DNA from: Gluconobacter frateurii
GTDB lineage: Bacteria; Pseudomonadota; Alphaproteobacteria; Acetobacterales; Acetobacteraceae
Reading direction: 5' to 3'
Assembly (NCBI RefSeq): GCF_002723955.1
Contig: NZ_BEWN01000002.1
Span: 372,001 to 436,000 of the forward strand
DNA: 64,000 nucleotides
Part shown: piece by piece, positions 1 to 8,627 of the stretch
Layout: each line of letters begins with the position of its first letter
How positions within the stretch are numbered: the stretch's first letter is position 1
Position numbers and translations under genes: made by a program
Notes under the pieces: generated by a model
The model's database searches: none
The model's input: only the letters and a program-made list of their open reading frames with translations
Told to the model about the DNA's origin: nothing

Positions 1-202
1 TCACAACAGGCGGAACAGCCGTCGGGCTGATTTCCAGCAGGTCAAGGCCAACCGAGAAAGCGCGCATCAGGGCATCCCGGGTCGTCATGACGCCTTGCAT
101 TTCGCCTTCTTCGTCAATCAGACGAACCTGCGGAACACGGATTTCCTCGTTGACGCGCGGCCCCTCACGGGTGGGCGCGGCCTGCATCGGCGGTCTAGCT
201 AT
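1..202 (-). CDS. infC: Translation initiation factor IF-3, N-terminal part (cut by window start)
   Basis: The first 67 codons read as the IF-3 N-terminal domain: the [15 protein letters not shown] stretch is the family hallmark, and the later [14 protein letters not shown] segment leads to the inter-domain linker. IF-3 binds the 30S subunit and checks start-codon pairing. The rest lies beyond base 1. The start is the point of interest. An ATG exists at 187, but no good ribosome site precedes it. Five codons further upstream, in frame, an ATA at 202 sits 6 nt behind an AGGAG at 209-213. IF-3 genes classically use rare AUU/AUC/AUA starts for autoregulation, so 202 is preferred. thrS lies just upstream on the same strand, as in many bacteria. 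Confidence 0.9.
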   Translation of the reverse strand, partial: MARPPMQAAPTREGPRVNEEIRVPQVRLIDEEGEMQGVMTTRDALMRAFSVGLDLLEISPTAVPPVV

Positions 203-213
203 GGTAAGCTCCT
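200..213 (-). promoter_or_regulatory. infC ribosome binding site with ATA start codon
   Basis: On the minus strand AGGAG (209-213) is followed by six bases and then ATA (200-202), in frame with the IF-3 reading frame. The nearest ATG (185-187) lies 15 bases further downstream. A rare start codon lets IF-3 repress its own translation in E. coli, and this arrangement fits the same scheme. The start choice is inference from spacing. Confidence 0.6.
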
Positions 214-318
214 GTCGTAATTCTCATGCGGAAATCAACCCGGACATCACGCCCCACCCTTCACGAAGAAGAGCGGGATGCGGTCTTTGCCGATCCCGTT
301 CCTTTTGCACATAGTCCC

Positions 319-355
319 GCACCCTTCCGGGTGCAAGAGGATTACGCGTAATCCT
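319..355 (-). other. Hairpin plus 18-nt perfect palindrome at the thrS-infC junction
   Basis: A perfect 6-bp hairpin (GCACCC, 4-nt loop, GGGTGC; 319-334) has a GGAA tetraloop of the GNRA type on the minus strand. Beside it is a perfect 18-nt palindrome, AGGATTACGCGTAATCCT (338-355), which contains the thrS stop codon. There is no T tract, so a simple terminator is unlikely. An mRNA processing or attenuation element between thrS and infC is possible. Confidence 0.4.
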
Positions 356-2285
356 GCGAAAAGCGCGCAATATCTGGCGGAGTTGCCTCGGCCGACAAGG
401 TTTTGACCGCCTCGTCGAGTCCCAGAATCTCCTGCTGCGCTCCGCCGAGGCGACGCATGGCGACCTTCCGCTCCTCTGCCTCGCGACGTCCGACCACCAG
501 AATGACCGGAACACGGGCCAGGCTGTGTTCGCGGATCTTGGCGTTGATCTTGTCGTTGCGGACGTCCGTTTCGACCTGAAGACCCGCTGCTTTCAGTTTT
601 GCGGCAACTTCAGTGGCGTAATCCGCCGCGTCGGACACGATGGAAGCCACGACAACCTGTGTCGGCGCCAGCCAGAGGGGGAACTTCCCAGCATACTGCT
701 CAATCAGAATGCCGATGAAACGCTCGAAGCTGCCCAGGATAGCGCGGTGCAGCATGACCGGACGGTGACGCTGGCTGTCCTCCCCAATATAGGACGCATC
801 CAGACGTTCCGGCAGAACATAGTCCACCTGAAGCGTACCGCACTGCCAGTCACGACCGATCGCATCAGTCAGGACGAACTCCAGTTTCGGGCCGTAGAAG
901 GCGCCCTCACCGGGGTTGTATTCATATTCGACGCCAGCGATTTCGCAGGCCTTCTTGAGCGAGCCTTCGGCGCGATCCCAGACCTCGTCAGAACCGGCCC
1001 GCGTCTCCGGACGGTCCGAAAACTTCACACGGAAGCTCTCGAAGCCCAGATCTGTGTAAACCTCGGCCAGCATCTTCACGAATTTTGCGGTTTCATCCGC
1101 AATCTGGTCGTCCGTACAGAAGATGTGGGCGTCATCCTGCGTGAAGCCACGAACGCGCATGATGCCATGGAGCGAGCCGGACGGCTCATAACGATGGCAC
1201 GCGCCGAACTCTGCCATACGCAGCGGCAGTTCACGGTAGGACCGCAGGCCATGACGGAAAATCTGCACATGGCACGGGCAGTTCATCGGCTTCAGGGCGA
1301 GGGTTTTGTCCTCATCCTCAACCTGCGCGATGAACATGTTCTCGCGGTACTTGTCCCAATGACCGGAGGCTTCCCAGAGCGCGCGGTCCACGAGCTGCGG
1401 TGTGCGGACTTCTTCGTAATTGTTCCGCTCTTGCGCGCGGCGCATGTAGTCCTGAAGGACTGTGTACAGACGCCAGCCCTTGTGGTGCCAGAAGATCTGG
1501 CCGACGGCTTCTTCCTGAATATGAAAGAGGTCCATCTCGCGCCCTATGCGGCGATGATCGCGCTTCTCGGCTTCTTCCAGACGCGTCAGATGAGCGTCCA
1601 GCTCCTTCTTGTCGCGCCAGGCCGTGCCGTAGATACGGGTCAGCATGGGGTTGCGATGGTCGCCGCGCCAGTAGGCACCGGCCACGCGCATGAGCTTGAA
1701 TGCCGTTCCGACGTCTGCCGTGCCGCGCAGATGCGGACCGCGGCAGAGATCGAGCCAGTCGCCCTGACGGTAGATCGAAATCTGCTCGTCTTCCGGCAGA
1801 TCGCGGATCAGCTCGGCCTTGAAGTTCTCACCCTTCTCTTCGAAGAAGCGGATGGCTTCGTCACGATCCCACACTTCACGGGTGAAAGGAGCGTTGGCAG
1901 CAACGATCTCTCGCATTCTGGCTTCGATGGCTTCGAAGTCATCTGGCGTGAATGGCTTCTCGCGGGAGAAGTCGTAATAGAAGCCGTCCTTGATGCTCGG
2001 GCCAATCGTGACCTGTGTTTCCGGCCAGAGCGACTGCACAGCTTCGGCCAGAACATGGGCGGCGTCATGGCGGATCATCTCAAGAGAGGCGTCGTCCTTC
2101 TTCGTGACGAACTTGACGGCCGCATCGTCCGTAATCTCGGTTGCGAGATCGACGAGCTTGCCGTTCACCTCCATGGCCAGGGCGGCTTTTGCCAGCCCCG
2201 GACCGATGGAGGCGGCGATAGTCGTGCCCGTCACGGTCCCGTCGAACGTGCGGACGCTTCCGTCGGGGAGTGTGATGGCGGGCAT
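342..2285 (-). CDS. thrS: Threonyl-tRNA synthetase
   Basis: This 647-residue class II synthetase charges tRNA-Thr with threonine. Order of parts: N-terminal TGS domain beginning [14 protein letters not shown], editing domain, catalytic core, and C-terminal anticodon-binding domain (PTQVVVASI onward). The zinc-binding cysteine is Cys336 in the MNCPCH motif, equivalent to E. coli Cys334, with a conserved histidine in [11 protein letters not shown]. An in-frame start 69 bases upstream would add a non-conserved tail. ATG at 2285 is chosen because GAGGAG lies 7 bases before it. Length matches the family (about 640). infC follows 140 bases downstream. Confidence 0.97.
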   Translation of the reverse strand: MPAITLPDGSVRTFDGTVTGTTIAASIGPGLAKAALAMEVNGKLVDLATEITDDAAVKFVTKKDDASLEMIRHDAAHVLAEAVQSLWPETQVTIGPSIKDGFYYDFSREKPFTPDDFEAIEARMREIVAANAPFTREVWDRDEAIRFFEEKGENFKAELIRDLPEDEQISIYRQGDWLDLCRGPHLRGTADVGTAFKLMRVAGAYWRGDHRNPMLTRIYGTAWRDKKELDAHLTRLEEAEKRDHRRIGREMDLFHIQEEAVGQIFWHHKGWRLYTVLQDYMRRAQERNNYEEVRTPQLVDRALWEASGHWDKYRENMFIAQVEDEDKTLALKPMNCPCHVQIFRHGLRSYRELPLRMAEFGACHRYEPSGSLHGIMRVRGFTQDDAHIFCTDDQIADETAKFVKMLAEVYTDLGFESFRVKFSDRPETRAGSDEVWDRAEGSLKKACEIAGVEYEYNPGEGAFYGPKLEFVLTDAIGRDWQCGTLQVDYVLPERLDASYIGEDSQRHRPVMLHRAILGSFERFIGILIEQYAGKFPLWLAPTQVVVASIVSDAADYATEVAAKLKAAGLQVETDVRNDKINAKIREHSLARVPVILVVGRREAEERKVAMRRLGGAQQEILGLDEAVKTLSAEATPPDIARFSQDYA

Positions 2286-2308
2286 GGGATCGCTCCTCTG
2301 CGATGGCT

Positions 2309-2328
2309 CCCGGCAGCCCTCTGCCGGG
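2309..2328 (-). other. Perfect 8-bp hairpin in the thrS leader
   Basis: CCCGGCAG (2309-2316), a 4-nt loop and CTGCCGGG (2321-2328) form a perfect stem about 24 bases upstream of the thrS start and about 70 bases after the upstream glycosyltransferase stop. On the minus strand the T run precedes rather than follows the stem, so it does not look like a standard terminator. It could be a leader structure or RNA end point. Confidence 0.4.
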
Positions 2329-2396
2329 AAAAAGACACGCGTAAATGGCCCCAATCCGGCATGGGCCGCAAGCCCTGCACCGGCGGGAAGGCGGAT

Positions 2397-3482
2397 TTAT
2401 CGGTCGTTAGTCGCTGTCTGAAGGGTAAAAGGCGCCAGTCCGGCCCCATTCGGAAGGCGGCCCTCGCGCCATCCAGCGTCCATATAGTGGATCAGGGGCC
2501 AGATGCCGTAGAACGCATCTTTCACCACATCTGCGTTTTCATGGGCATAGAACAGCGGATCAAACAGAACGTATTCGTGCTGTGAGCCATCCTGGAGCCG
2601 GCGATGCGCCAAAAAATTTTGCGGCACATGTACTGGCAGCTGCGGAACGGGAGTGTCGCCTAGAAGAACAGCAGGATCTACGCCCAGCGCTTTGAAATGC
2701 TCGGCGATGACGGGTGCATAAATGTCGGGCGTGTGCAGGTAGCTCCGAAGAAAGTCTTCACGGCTTGCCTGAAAATAATACCGAAGATGATATCCCTCTT
2801 TGGGGTTTTGCGGTGTGATCTGGCCTGCCTTTGGTGTTTCACCAGGAATGGCACCCGCAATATGGGACAGCTTCTGCCGTGCAAAACGCCGGATTTCTTC
2901 ATAATCCGGACGGTTATGCAGATGAATATGTATGAAAGGCGTCCGGACGCAGCGTTCCCGATAGATGGTCTGTGGCGCGTGCAGTCCACGATCCAGGCCA
3001 ACAATCGTATGTGCACGGAACAGGGCGCGAGGGACGGACTGGGGGCGGTAATAGTCCGGTGCGTCCGGTACGTTGAGAAGAAGTCTGTCCGTAATCAGGG
3101 TCGCCTGTTCGTCTTTCAGAAGCTCGAACTGCGCCCGGATTTCAGCAGGATCAACCGACAGCCGATCCAGAAAGAAGGCCAGGAATTCATCGCAATCCAT
3201 GGGAAGGGCGAAATCGCAGGCATTCTCTGCATCCCAGCCGCGAATGATTTCTGCGAAGATTTCTCCCTTACGAAGGAAATCTTTGTGAGACCGATATTTC
3301 CGAATGACCTGAACGCCCTGCGCCTCGTAGCGCTTCTGCACATCCTTGACGTGGGGGTCGGTAGAGCCGTTGTCGACAACTGTCAGGTTGGAGAGACCGA
3401 AAATAGCCCCATGCCAGAGGATCCACGGCTCAAGAAGCGTGGCCTCGTTTTTCTGCATCGTGACGCAACGGATAACTGTCAT
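2397..3482 (-). CDS. Glycosyltransferase family 2-like protein
   Basis: The 361-residue protein opens with a nucleotide-sugar transferase pattern: VTMQKNEATLLEPWILWHG, then VVDNGSTD near residue 35, and an acidic DCDEF motif near residue 95 that resembles the metal-binding DxD. This fits the GT2-related group whose members have the NE...LLEW...H...VIDNGSTD layout (Pfam Glyco_tranf_2_4 type). The acceptor cannot be told from sequence. Its start ATG overlaps the stop of the upstream GT9 gene by 4 bases (ATGA, 3479-3482), so the two are translationally coupled and probably act on the same surface glycan, such as lipopolysaccharide core or exopolysaccharide. There is no signal peptide, so it is likely cytoplasmic. 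Confidence 0.8.
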   Translation of the reverse strand: MTVIRCVTMQKNEATLLEPWILWHGAIFGLSNLTVVDNGSTDPHVKDVQKRYEAQGVQVIRKYRSHKDFLRKGEIFAEIIRGWDAENACDFALPMDCDEFLAFFLDRLSVDPAEIRAQFELLKDEQATLITDRLLLNVPDAPDYYRPQSVPRALFRAHTIVGLDRGLHAPQTIYRERCVRTPFIHIHLHNRPDYEEIRRFARQKLSHIAGAIPGETPKAGQITPQNPKEGYHLRYYFQASREDFLRSYLHTPDIYAPVIAEHFKALGVDPAVLLGDTPVPQLPVHVPQNFLAHRRLQDGSQHEYVLFDPLFYAHENADVVKDAFYGIWPLIHYMDAGWREGRLPNGAGLAPFTLQTATNDR

Positions 3483-4387
3483 GCAGGGAGTAGAGCCTCT
3501 ATCCGCGAGGCAGGCAACAACGCGAGGTCCGGAACGTCCAGAATGGTCGTCTTCCCCGGTGTCAGCGCCAGCGGTGCAGTCAGGCGTGGGTCACTGTCCA
3601 CGGAGAACAGAGCGATGATCGGCCTGTCCATTGCGGCTGCGAGGTGCATCGGTCCGGTATCGTTTCCGATGACCTGCTCTGCCCGATCCAGCACGCCAGC
3701 CAACTCGATCAGGCTAGTTTTTCCCGTAAGGTCTATGGCCTGTGGGCAAAGGCTACGGAGCTGCTCGGCAAGAGGTGTTTCGGTCGCGCTTCCCGCAATG
3801 ATGGGGGTGATTCCGCGGCTGAACAAGGTGTGGGCCACTTCGGCAAAGCGTGTGACAGGCCAGCGTTTCTGGGGGCGATGTGGTGCCGCGCCTGGCACCA
3901 GAACGACATATCGGCCTTGAATTTTCGGCCCATGCCCTCGAAGCCAATCGGGTATAGTGCGTGGAAGAGGTGGCACACCCGCGGCACGAAGCTGGTCATC
4001 CAGGCGTGCGAGCGTGTGCATATCGTTACGGGACGGATTGGCGTGGGGGTGGCAGCAGCCACTGGAAATGCCGGACCAGTTTCTTGGTTTACCCGCCAGT
4101 CGAAAATAGGTTTTTGAGCGGCCGGACGTCTGAAGATCGAAAATACGATCGAAGCCATGCAACGTCCGTGACAGACGGAGTAGTGCGATCGGATGCTTCA
4201 GGGACGGTCGCTGGTCTGTCGTGACGTCGTCGAACCACGGCGCTGCTTTGGCAAACTCCTCAAAAGGCGGAGTGGTCAGCAGCGTGATACGGGCATCAGG
4301 AAACGCAGCCCGAATGGAAGCAAAGGCCCCGAAAGCCTGAACGAAATCGCCCAGAGCACCGAGCTTGATGACGAGAATACGACTCAT
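3479..4387 (-). CDS. Glycosyltransferase family 9 (heptosyltransferase-like)
   Basis: A 302-residue GT-B enzyme of the ADP-heptose:LPS heptosyltransferase family. Seen: N-terminal SRILVIKLGALGDFVQAFGAF (nucleotide-binding lobe start), the second-lobe VLVPGAAPHRPQKRWP, and the donor-site GNDTGPMHLAAAMDRPIIALF. ATG at 4387 is chosen over an in-frame one 36 bases upstream because it begins exactly at the conserved SRILVIKLG and has AGGGTC before it. It is coupled to the downstream glycosyltransferase by an ATGA overlap. A role in LPS core assembly is inferred; the actual sugar is not certain. Confidence 0.85.
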   Translation of the reverse strand: MSRILVIKLGALGDFVQAFGAFASIRAAFPDARITLLTTPPFEEFAKAAPWFDDVTTDQRPSLKHPIALLRLSRTLHGFDRIFDLQTSGRSKTYFRLAGKPRNWSGISSGCCHPHANPSRNDMHTLARLDDQLRAAGVPPLPRTIPDWLRGHGPKIQGRYVVLVPGAAPHRPQKRWPVTRFAEVAHTLFSRGITPIIAGSATETPLAEQLRSLCPQAIDLTGKTSLIELAGVLDRAEQVIGNDTGPMHLAAAMDRPIIALFSVDSDPRLTAPLALTPGKTTILDVPDLALLPASRIEALLPA

Positions 4388-4483
4388 GACCCTGATTTCT
4401 AGCAGGGTCTGACGGAACGCCAACTGCCAGAGCTGACGTTCCGCAAAAGAAATCCTGTCTGAGGCAGGATCATACCCCAGGAA

Positions 4484-5113
4484 TTAGACGGTTGTGTCGA
4501 GTCCTGGAGAGGCCTTGGCAGCATCTGCTTCAGGCGTACCCTTGGCGACCACGACCATGGCCGGCTTCAGCAGGCGGCCCTTGAGAAGCCATGCTGGCGT
4601 CCAGGACTGCATGACGTGGCCCGGCGTATGCTGATCGGAAGGTTGCTCGGCCATTGCCTGATGCAGATTGGCATCGAACGGCTTGCCGGTCGGATCTTCG
4701 CAGGTGATGCCGTGGCGTTCCAGAATGTTGATGAAGGACCGTTCGGTGCCTTCAATGCCTTCACGCAGCTTGGTGATGAGTGTGTCTTCACCGTCTGTCT
4801 TCGCAGGCAGGGAAGCGAGGCCACGCTGAAGATTTTCAGCAGCTTCGACCACGTCCTTCGCGAATTTCTGGATGGCGTACTGGCGTGCGTCTTCTACATC
4901 CCGTTTGGCCCGGGCGCGGATATTCTGATTCTCCGCTTCGGAGCGGACCCAGCGGTCCTTGAGCTCAGCAACTTCGGCTTCAAGAGCCTCGATGCGTGCT
5001 TCCGGCGTGGTTTCTTCCAGCGTTTCGCCGCCGGTTTCGTTCATACCGGGCGTCTCGACGCCCTGCTCAGGCGCGTCGTTCACTGTTTCCGGCGTAGTCT
5101 TCTGGTCTGGCAT
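4484..5113 (-). CDS. grpE: Nucleotide exchange factor GrpE
   Basis: The 209-residue protein is GrpE, which releases ADP from DnaK. An acidic, low-complexity N terminus (residues 1-40) leads into a long coiled coil (ARIEALEAEVAELKDRWVRSEAENQNIR) and then the C-terminal beta domain, with HQAMAEQPSDQHTPGHVMQSWTPAWLLKGRLLKPAMVVVA as its family signature in segments. A heat-shock-type promoter precedes it. dnaK, dnaJ and hrcA are not in this window, so grpE stands alone here between glycosyltransferase genes and the divergent chvI gene. Confidence 0.97.
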   Translation of the reverse strand: MPDQKTTPETVNDAPEQGVETPGMNETGGETLEETTPEARIEALEAEVAELKDRWVRSEAENQNIRARAKRDVEDARQYAIQKFAKDVVEAAENLQRGLASLPAKTDGEDTLITKLREGIEGTERSFINILERHGITCEDPTGKPFDANLHQAMAEQPSDQHTPGHVMQSWTPAWLLKGRLLKPAMVVVAKGTPEADAAKASPGLDTTV

Positions 5114-5167
5114 GTCACGACCTTATCTTGTGGGACGGGCCAACCCGTGGCCCCGTTCTCTTTCAGG

Positions 5168-5195
5168 AGATAACGCGGATTGTCTCAAAGACAAG
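5168..5195 (-). promoter_or_regulatory. RpoH (sigma-32)-type promoter of grpE
   Basis: On the minus strand CTTG (5192-5195) is followed by 17 bases and GTTATCT (5168-5174), close to the alphaproteobacterial sigma-32 consensus CTTG-N17/18-CYTATNT (6 of 7 in the -10). It lies about 55 bases upstream of the grpE start. No CIRCE element was seen. Confidence 0.6.
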
Positions 5196-5297
5196 GGTTG
5201 CAACGTGGTAGGATGTCATTGAAATGCCTATTTTCTGCCATGGTGCGCCATGCGTTATAGATAATCCTGGCATCAGATTTCAGCAGACGGACCCCAT

Positions 5298-6068
5298 ATG
5301 GAGACGCCACACACTCCCTACGCGCCACAGTCGGCCAGCAACCAGACCCCGTCTGGCGCCGCTTCGACGCCGATTATTGCGCTGGTGGATGATGACCGGA
5401 ACATTCTTGCTTCCGTCCAGATGACCCTCGAATCCGAGGGCTTCACCGTTCACACCTATACGGATGGTGAAAGTGCCCTTCAGGGAATCATCAGCCGCCC
5501 GGTCAGCCTTGCTGTACTGGATGTGAAGATGCCACGCATGGACGGTATGGAGCTTCTCCAGCGCCTCCGTGCCCGGTCTAACCTGCCTGTCATTTTCCTG
5601 ACGTCGAAAGACGAGGAACTTGATCAGCTCATGGGTCTGCGCCTTGGCGCGGATGATTACATCACCAAGCCGTTCTCCCAGCGCCTGCTCATCGAGCGCA
5701 TTCGCGCGTTGTTGCGCCGTCAGGATGCAAGCCGTGCGGAAGCCTCCGGCGTGACGGCAACGGGTTCAGCTATCGTTCGCGGGCAGTTGTCGCTTGATGA
5801 AACCCGTCACCAGTGTCTCTGGGGTGGGCAGGATATTGCCCTGACGGTGACAGAGTTCCTGCTGGTCAAGGCTCTGGCCATGCGTCCGGGAATGGTGAAG
5901 TCCCGGGACCAGCTTATTGATGCGGCTTACGGAGACAACATCTACGTCGATGACCGAACGATCGACAGTCACATCAAGCGTGTTCGCAAAAAATTCCGTC
6001 AGGTGGATGACAGCTTCAACCAGATCGAAACCCTCTATGGCATCGGGTACCGTTACCGGGATGAGTGA
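5298..6068 (+). CDS. chvI: Response regulator, ChvI-like (OmpR family)
   Basis: This 256-residue regulator has a receiver domain from about residue 25 ([15 protein letters not shown]), with phospho-acceptor Asp75 in [13 protein letters not shown] and the lysine in DYITKPF. An OmpR-type winged-helix domain follows ([12 protein letters not shown] through [15 protein letters not shown] to YGIGYRY). The DDDRNI opening and the directly following ChvG-like kinase identify the alphaproteobacterial ChvI/ExoR envelope-stress regulator, which controls surface and stress genes. The kinase starts 35 bases downstream. The leading 24 residues are poorly conserved, so a slightly later start cannot be excluded. 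Confidence 0.9.
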   Translation: METPHTPYAPQSASNQTPSGAASTPIIALVDDDRNILASVQMTLESEGFTVHTYTDGESALQGIISRPVSLAVLDVKMPRMDGMELLQRLRARSNLPVIFLTSKDEELDQLMGLRLGADDYITKPFSQRLLIERIRALLRRQDASRAEASGVTATGSAIVRGQLSLDETRHQCLWGGQDIALTVTEFLLVKALAMRPGMVKSRDQLIDAAYGDNIYVDDRTIDSHIKRVRKKFRQVDDSFNQIETLYGIGYRYRDE

Positions 6069-6102
6069 CGCAGCGTGACCTTTTGCCGGGAAGAAAAGCC
6101 GC

Positions 6103-7917
6103 GTGGGTAACGCCGATCCGTCCTCCGCTCTGGCTTATGATCTTGATTCGGACCGTCTTGAGCAGGGGCGGGACCGTCGTCATGCGGCTGCCGCGCGACG
6201 CGGGCTGCTGTCCTCCCTGCAAAGGCTGTTTGTGAGGAAAGGGCCGCCCGATCCACGGCGGAAACTTGCCTCTCCACTGCTTGGTCGAATTCTTCTTCTG
6301 AATATCCTTCCGCTGGCTCTGCTGGCGGTGACGCTTCTGTTCCTGGATCAGTTTCAGAACAGCCTGCTGGAGACGGACGTCAACGCCCTGCGCGAGCAGG
6401 CACATATCTACGCCGCCGCTGTCGGTCAGTCAGCCGTCGTTGCGGCACCCAAGGTGGCTGGGAAGCCTGCTCCGGGCGGAGAGTTCGTGCTGGACCCCTC
6501 GCAGGCTCGTCCCTTGCTGGCACGTCTGACCGAGCCAAGTCCGAACGCTCATGCCCTGCTGTTCGACCCAGACGGAAAGCTCGTGGCAGATAGCCGGACG
6601 GAGCCCCGGCATCCCCCAAAAGCCATCGTACCAGATGCTGCGACGGATGGACTGCCATGGCATCCACCACGCAATAACGCGCTGGAAAGCTTTTATGACT
6701 GGCTACTGTCCCTGCTGCCGCTGACGTCCAGCGAGGGGGTCGTGACGCTGGATACGCCAGATTCAGCGACAGATGGCCCGCATGATGCCCAGCCCTTACG
6801 GGCTCAGTCGGAGCTTCCCCCCTTCATCCGCCGCACGAAAGACCATCAGCTCGTGGTCACGGTTGTTGAGCCCGTCGTGCATGAAGGTCTGACGGTGGGC
6901 GAGATTCAACTGACGCGGCATGCACCGGAAGTGGATCGGTCGTTGTTCGCGGTCCGCTCGTCCATTCTGTCGCTGGTGCTGGCGGCGCTCGTCGTTACCA
7001 TCCTGCTCTCCTGGTACCTGTCTCTCACCATTGCGCGTCCGTTGCTGACACTGGCGCGGGCGTCCCATGAAATGCGGGAATCGGACGGTCGCAAGGATCT
7101 GGTTCCGGAGCGTCTGTTGGCCCGACGGGATGAAATTGGCGTTCTGGCACGTTCCCTGCGTGGCAGCGCGCTCGCGCTCTGGGCTCGCATGGACGATATC
7201 GAGCGGTTTGCTGCTGATGTCAGTCATGAGATCAAAAACCCGCTGTCGTCGATCCGCTCGGCGATTGAAACGCTTCCTAGAATCGCGATTCCCGAACGGC
7301 GTGATCGTCTGCTTGGGATTATTAACAGTGACGTGAAGCGCCTGGATCGACTGATTACCGATATTTCGGATGCCAGCCGCATTGACGCCGAACTGTCCCG
7401 CGTTCGGCCGGAGCCTGTCTCTGTTGTGGCACTTCTCTCCATTCTAGCGGAAATGCATCAGACGACACGCAAGGAGGATGCTCCGATCCTGCGTCTTGAT
7501 GTCCGTGACCAAGAGCCGCCACTTCGGGCTTTTGCTGTGGAAGACCGACTGGTTCAGGTTCTGCGCAATCTCATCGGCAACGCTGTTTCGTTTTCGCCGC
7601 CCCATGGCGTGATTGCTCTGCATGCCAGCGCACGGGACATTGCGGGCAACGGTCCCGGAACAGGTAGCGTGGTGGAAATCACCATCAGTGACCAAGGGCC
7701 AGGGATTCCGCCAGGAAAGCTCGAAAGCATCTTTGACCGCTTTTACTCAGAGCGGCCGCAGACCGAGCATTTCGGTCAGCATTCCGGGTTGGGTCTGGCC
7801 ATCAGTCGTCAAATCATTCACGCGTTGCGTGGAAGCCTGTTTGCCGAGAACATTCTCGACGCTTCCGGTGCAATTTCCGGGGCCTGCTTTGTCGTCCGTC
7901 TTCCCCGAGCAATCTGA
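6103..7917 (+). CDS. chvG: Sensor histidine kinase, ChvG-like
   Basis: A 604-residue membrane kinase starting at GTG 6103. Layout: about 65 cytoplasmic residues, TM1 (ILLLNILPLALLAVTLLFL), a periplasmic sensor region of about 200 residues, TM2 (SLVLAALVVTILLSWYL), HAMP, the dimerisation/phosphorylation helix with His375 in FAADVSHEIKNPLSS, then the ATPase domain with NLIGNAVSFSP and DQGPGIP and GLGLAIS motifs. Paired with the upstream ChvI-like regulator. The periplasmic domain is where ExoR binds in rhizobia; no exoR gene is present here. HprK and PTS genes follow about 1 kb downstream, as in many alphaproteobacteria. Confidence 0.9.
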   Translation: MGNADPSSALAYDLDSDRLEQGRDRRHAAAARRGLLSSLQRLFVRKGPPDPRRKLASPLLGRILLLNILPLALLAVTLLFLDQFQNSLLETDVNALREQAHIYAAAVGQSAVVAAPKVAGKPAPGGEFVLDPSQARPLLARLTEPSPNAHALLFDPDGKLVADSRTEPRHPPKAIVPDAATDGLPWHPPRNNALESFYDWLLSLLPLTSSEGVVTLDTPDSATDGPHDAQPLRAQSELPPFIRRTKDHQLVVTVVEPVVHEGLTVGEIQLTRHAPEVDRSLFAVRSSILSLVLAALVVTILLSWYLSLTIARPLLTLARASHEMRESDGRKDLVPERLLARRDEIGVLARSLRGSALALWARMDDIERFAADVSHEIKNPLSSIRSAIETLPRIAIPERRDRLLGIINSDVKRLDRLITDISDASRIDAELSRVRPEPVSVVALLSILAEMHQTTRKEDAPILRLDVRDQEPPLRAFAVEDRLVQVLRNLIGNAVSFSPPHGVIALHASARDIAGNGPGTGSVVEITISDQGPGIPPGKLESIFDRFYSERPQTEHFGQHSGLGLAISRQIIHALRGSLFAENILDASGAISGACFVVRLPRAI

Positions 7918-8071
7918 GCGGGCCAGTGAATTATCCTGCGGCATTCTGTGCCGTGTTTCAAATCCACTGACTGGAATGCTGGCCGTCTGTTTGTCTCCGG
8001 TTTCCTGAAACAGGAGTGTAGCGGCAAAAGGAATGGCCAGCGTCAGGATGCACAGAGGGGAGATGCAGTCC

Positions 8072-8455
8072 TTAACCATGGGGGGATGCAACTGGCCGGG
8101 CTGCGAGCAGAACGTGGCCGATCCGATGGTTGTTCAGTTGGTCTGCACGGACGTCGCGCAATGTACGAAGAGCATCCTGCCGTGCAGTCTGGGCGCAGGA
8201 TGAAACATCGTCTGGTGTTGCGGTATCCATGGGGTTGGTTACGGAACAGACGGATTGGGCTGCATCATCGACACGAGAGGCTGCGATCCGCCAGTCGTGC
8301 TCATTGGCAAGATTAAGCCCCGAAATATTCACTGTCTGGCTGGATGTTGTCGGAGCAAGAACCGGAAAAAACGGAGCTGCAACGCTGCGTGACGTCGGTA
8401 TGAGCGTCAGGGTCGCGAGAAGAATGCTGCAGACGGGAAGGACGGTGCGAAACAT
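8072..8455 (-). CDS. UrcA family exported protein
   Basis: A 127-residue protein with a clear signal peptide (MFRTVLPVCSILLATLTLI, cleavage likely after SVA-A near residue 26). The remainder has the UrcA-family layout: a short beta start (SQTVNISGLNLAN), then a helix with two cysteines (AAQSVCSV...VSSCAQTARQDALRTL) that may form a disulphide in the periplasm. Function of the family is unknown. A near-consensus sigma-54 promoter lies 57 bases upstream of the start. It is separated from the Rid-like gene on the same strand by 172 AT-rich bases. Confidence 0.75.
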   Translation of the reverse strand: MFRTVLPVCSILLATLTLIPTSRSVAAPFFPVLAPTTSSQTVNISGLNLANEHDWRIAASRVDDAAQSVCSVTNPMDTATPDDVSSCAQTARQDALRTLRDVRADQLNNHRIGHVLLAARPVASPHG

Positions 8456-8511
8456 GGCGGAAGCCTTTCTGCTTGAAAAGATGCGGCGATCATGTCGCCT
8501 GCAAATCGTTA

Positions 8512-8528
8512 TGCAGAAGGCGTGCCAA
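8512..8528 (-). promoter_or_regulatory. Sigma-54 promoter upstream of the UrcA-like gene
   Basis: The minus strand reads TTGGCACGCCTTCTGCA, with GG and GC separated by exactly 10 bases, against the sigma-54 consensus TGGCACG-N4-TTGCA. The -12 GC is at 8513-8514, so transcription would start near 8500, about 45 bases before the ATG at 8455. The same element with one base changed recurs at 17364. Confidence 0.7.
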
Positions 8529-8627
8529 ACCTGTTTTTCTCGATGTTTTTTCTAGCCTGAAAATGCATTTCCAAGAAAATAAATGAGAAAATGACAAATT
8601 TCACCGATATCTGGTGATATTTTCCAT

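Noticed and set aside
525-2585. A 686-codon open frame on the plus strand opposite thrS
   Set aside because: It lies wholly antisense to a clear ThrRS gene, has no recognisable domain, and no ribosome site. It is a shadow of high-GC codon use.
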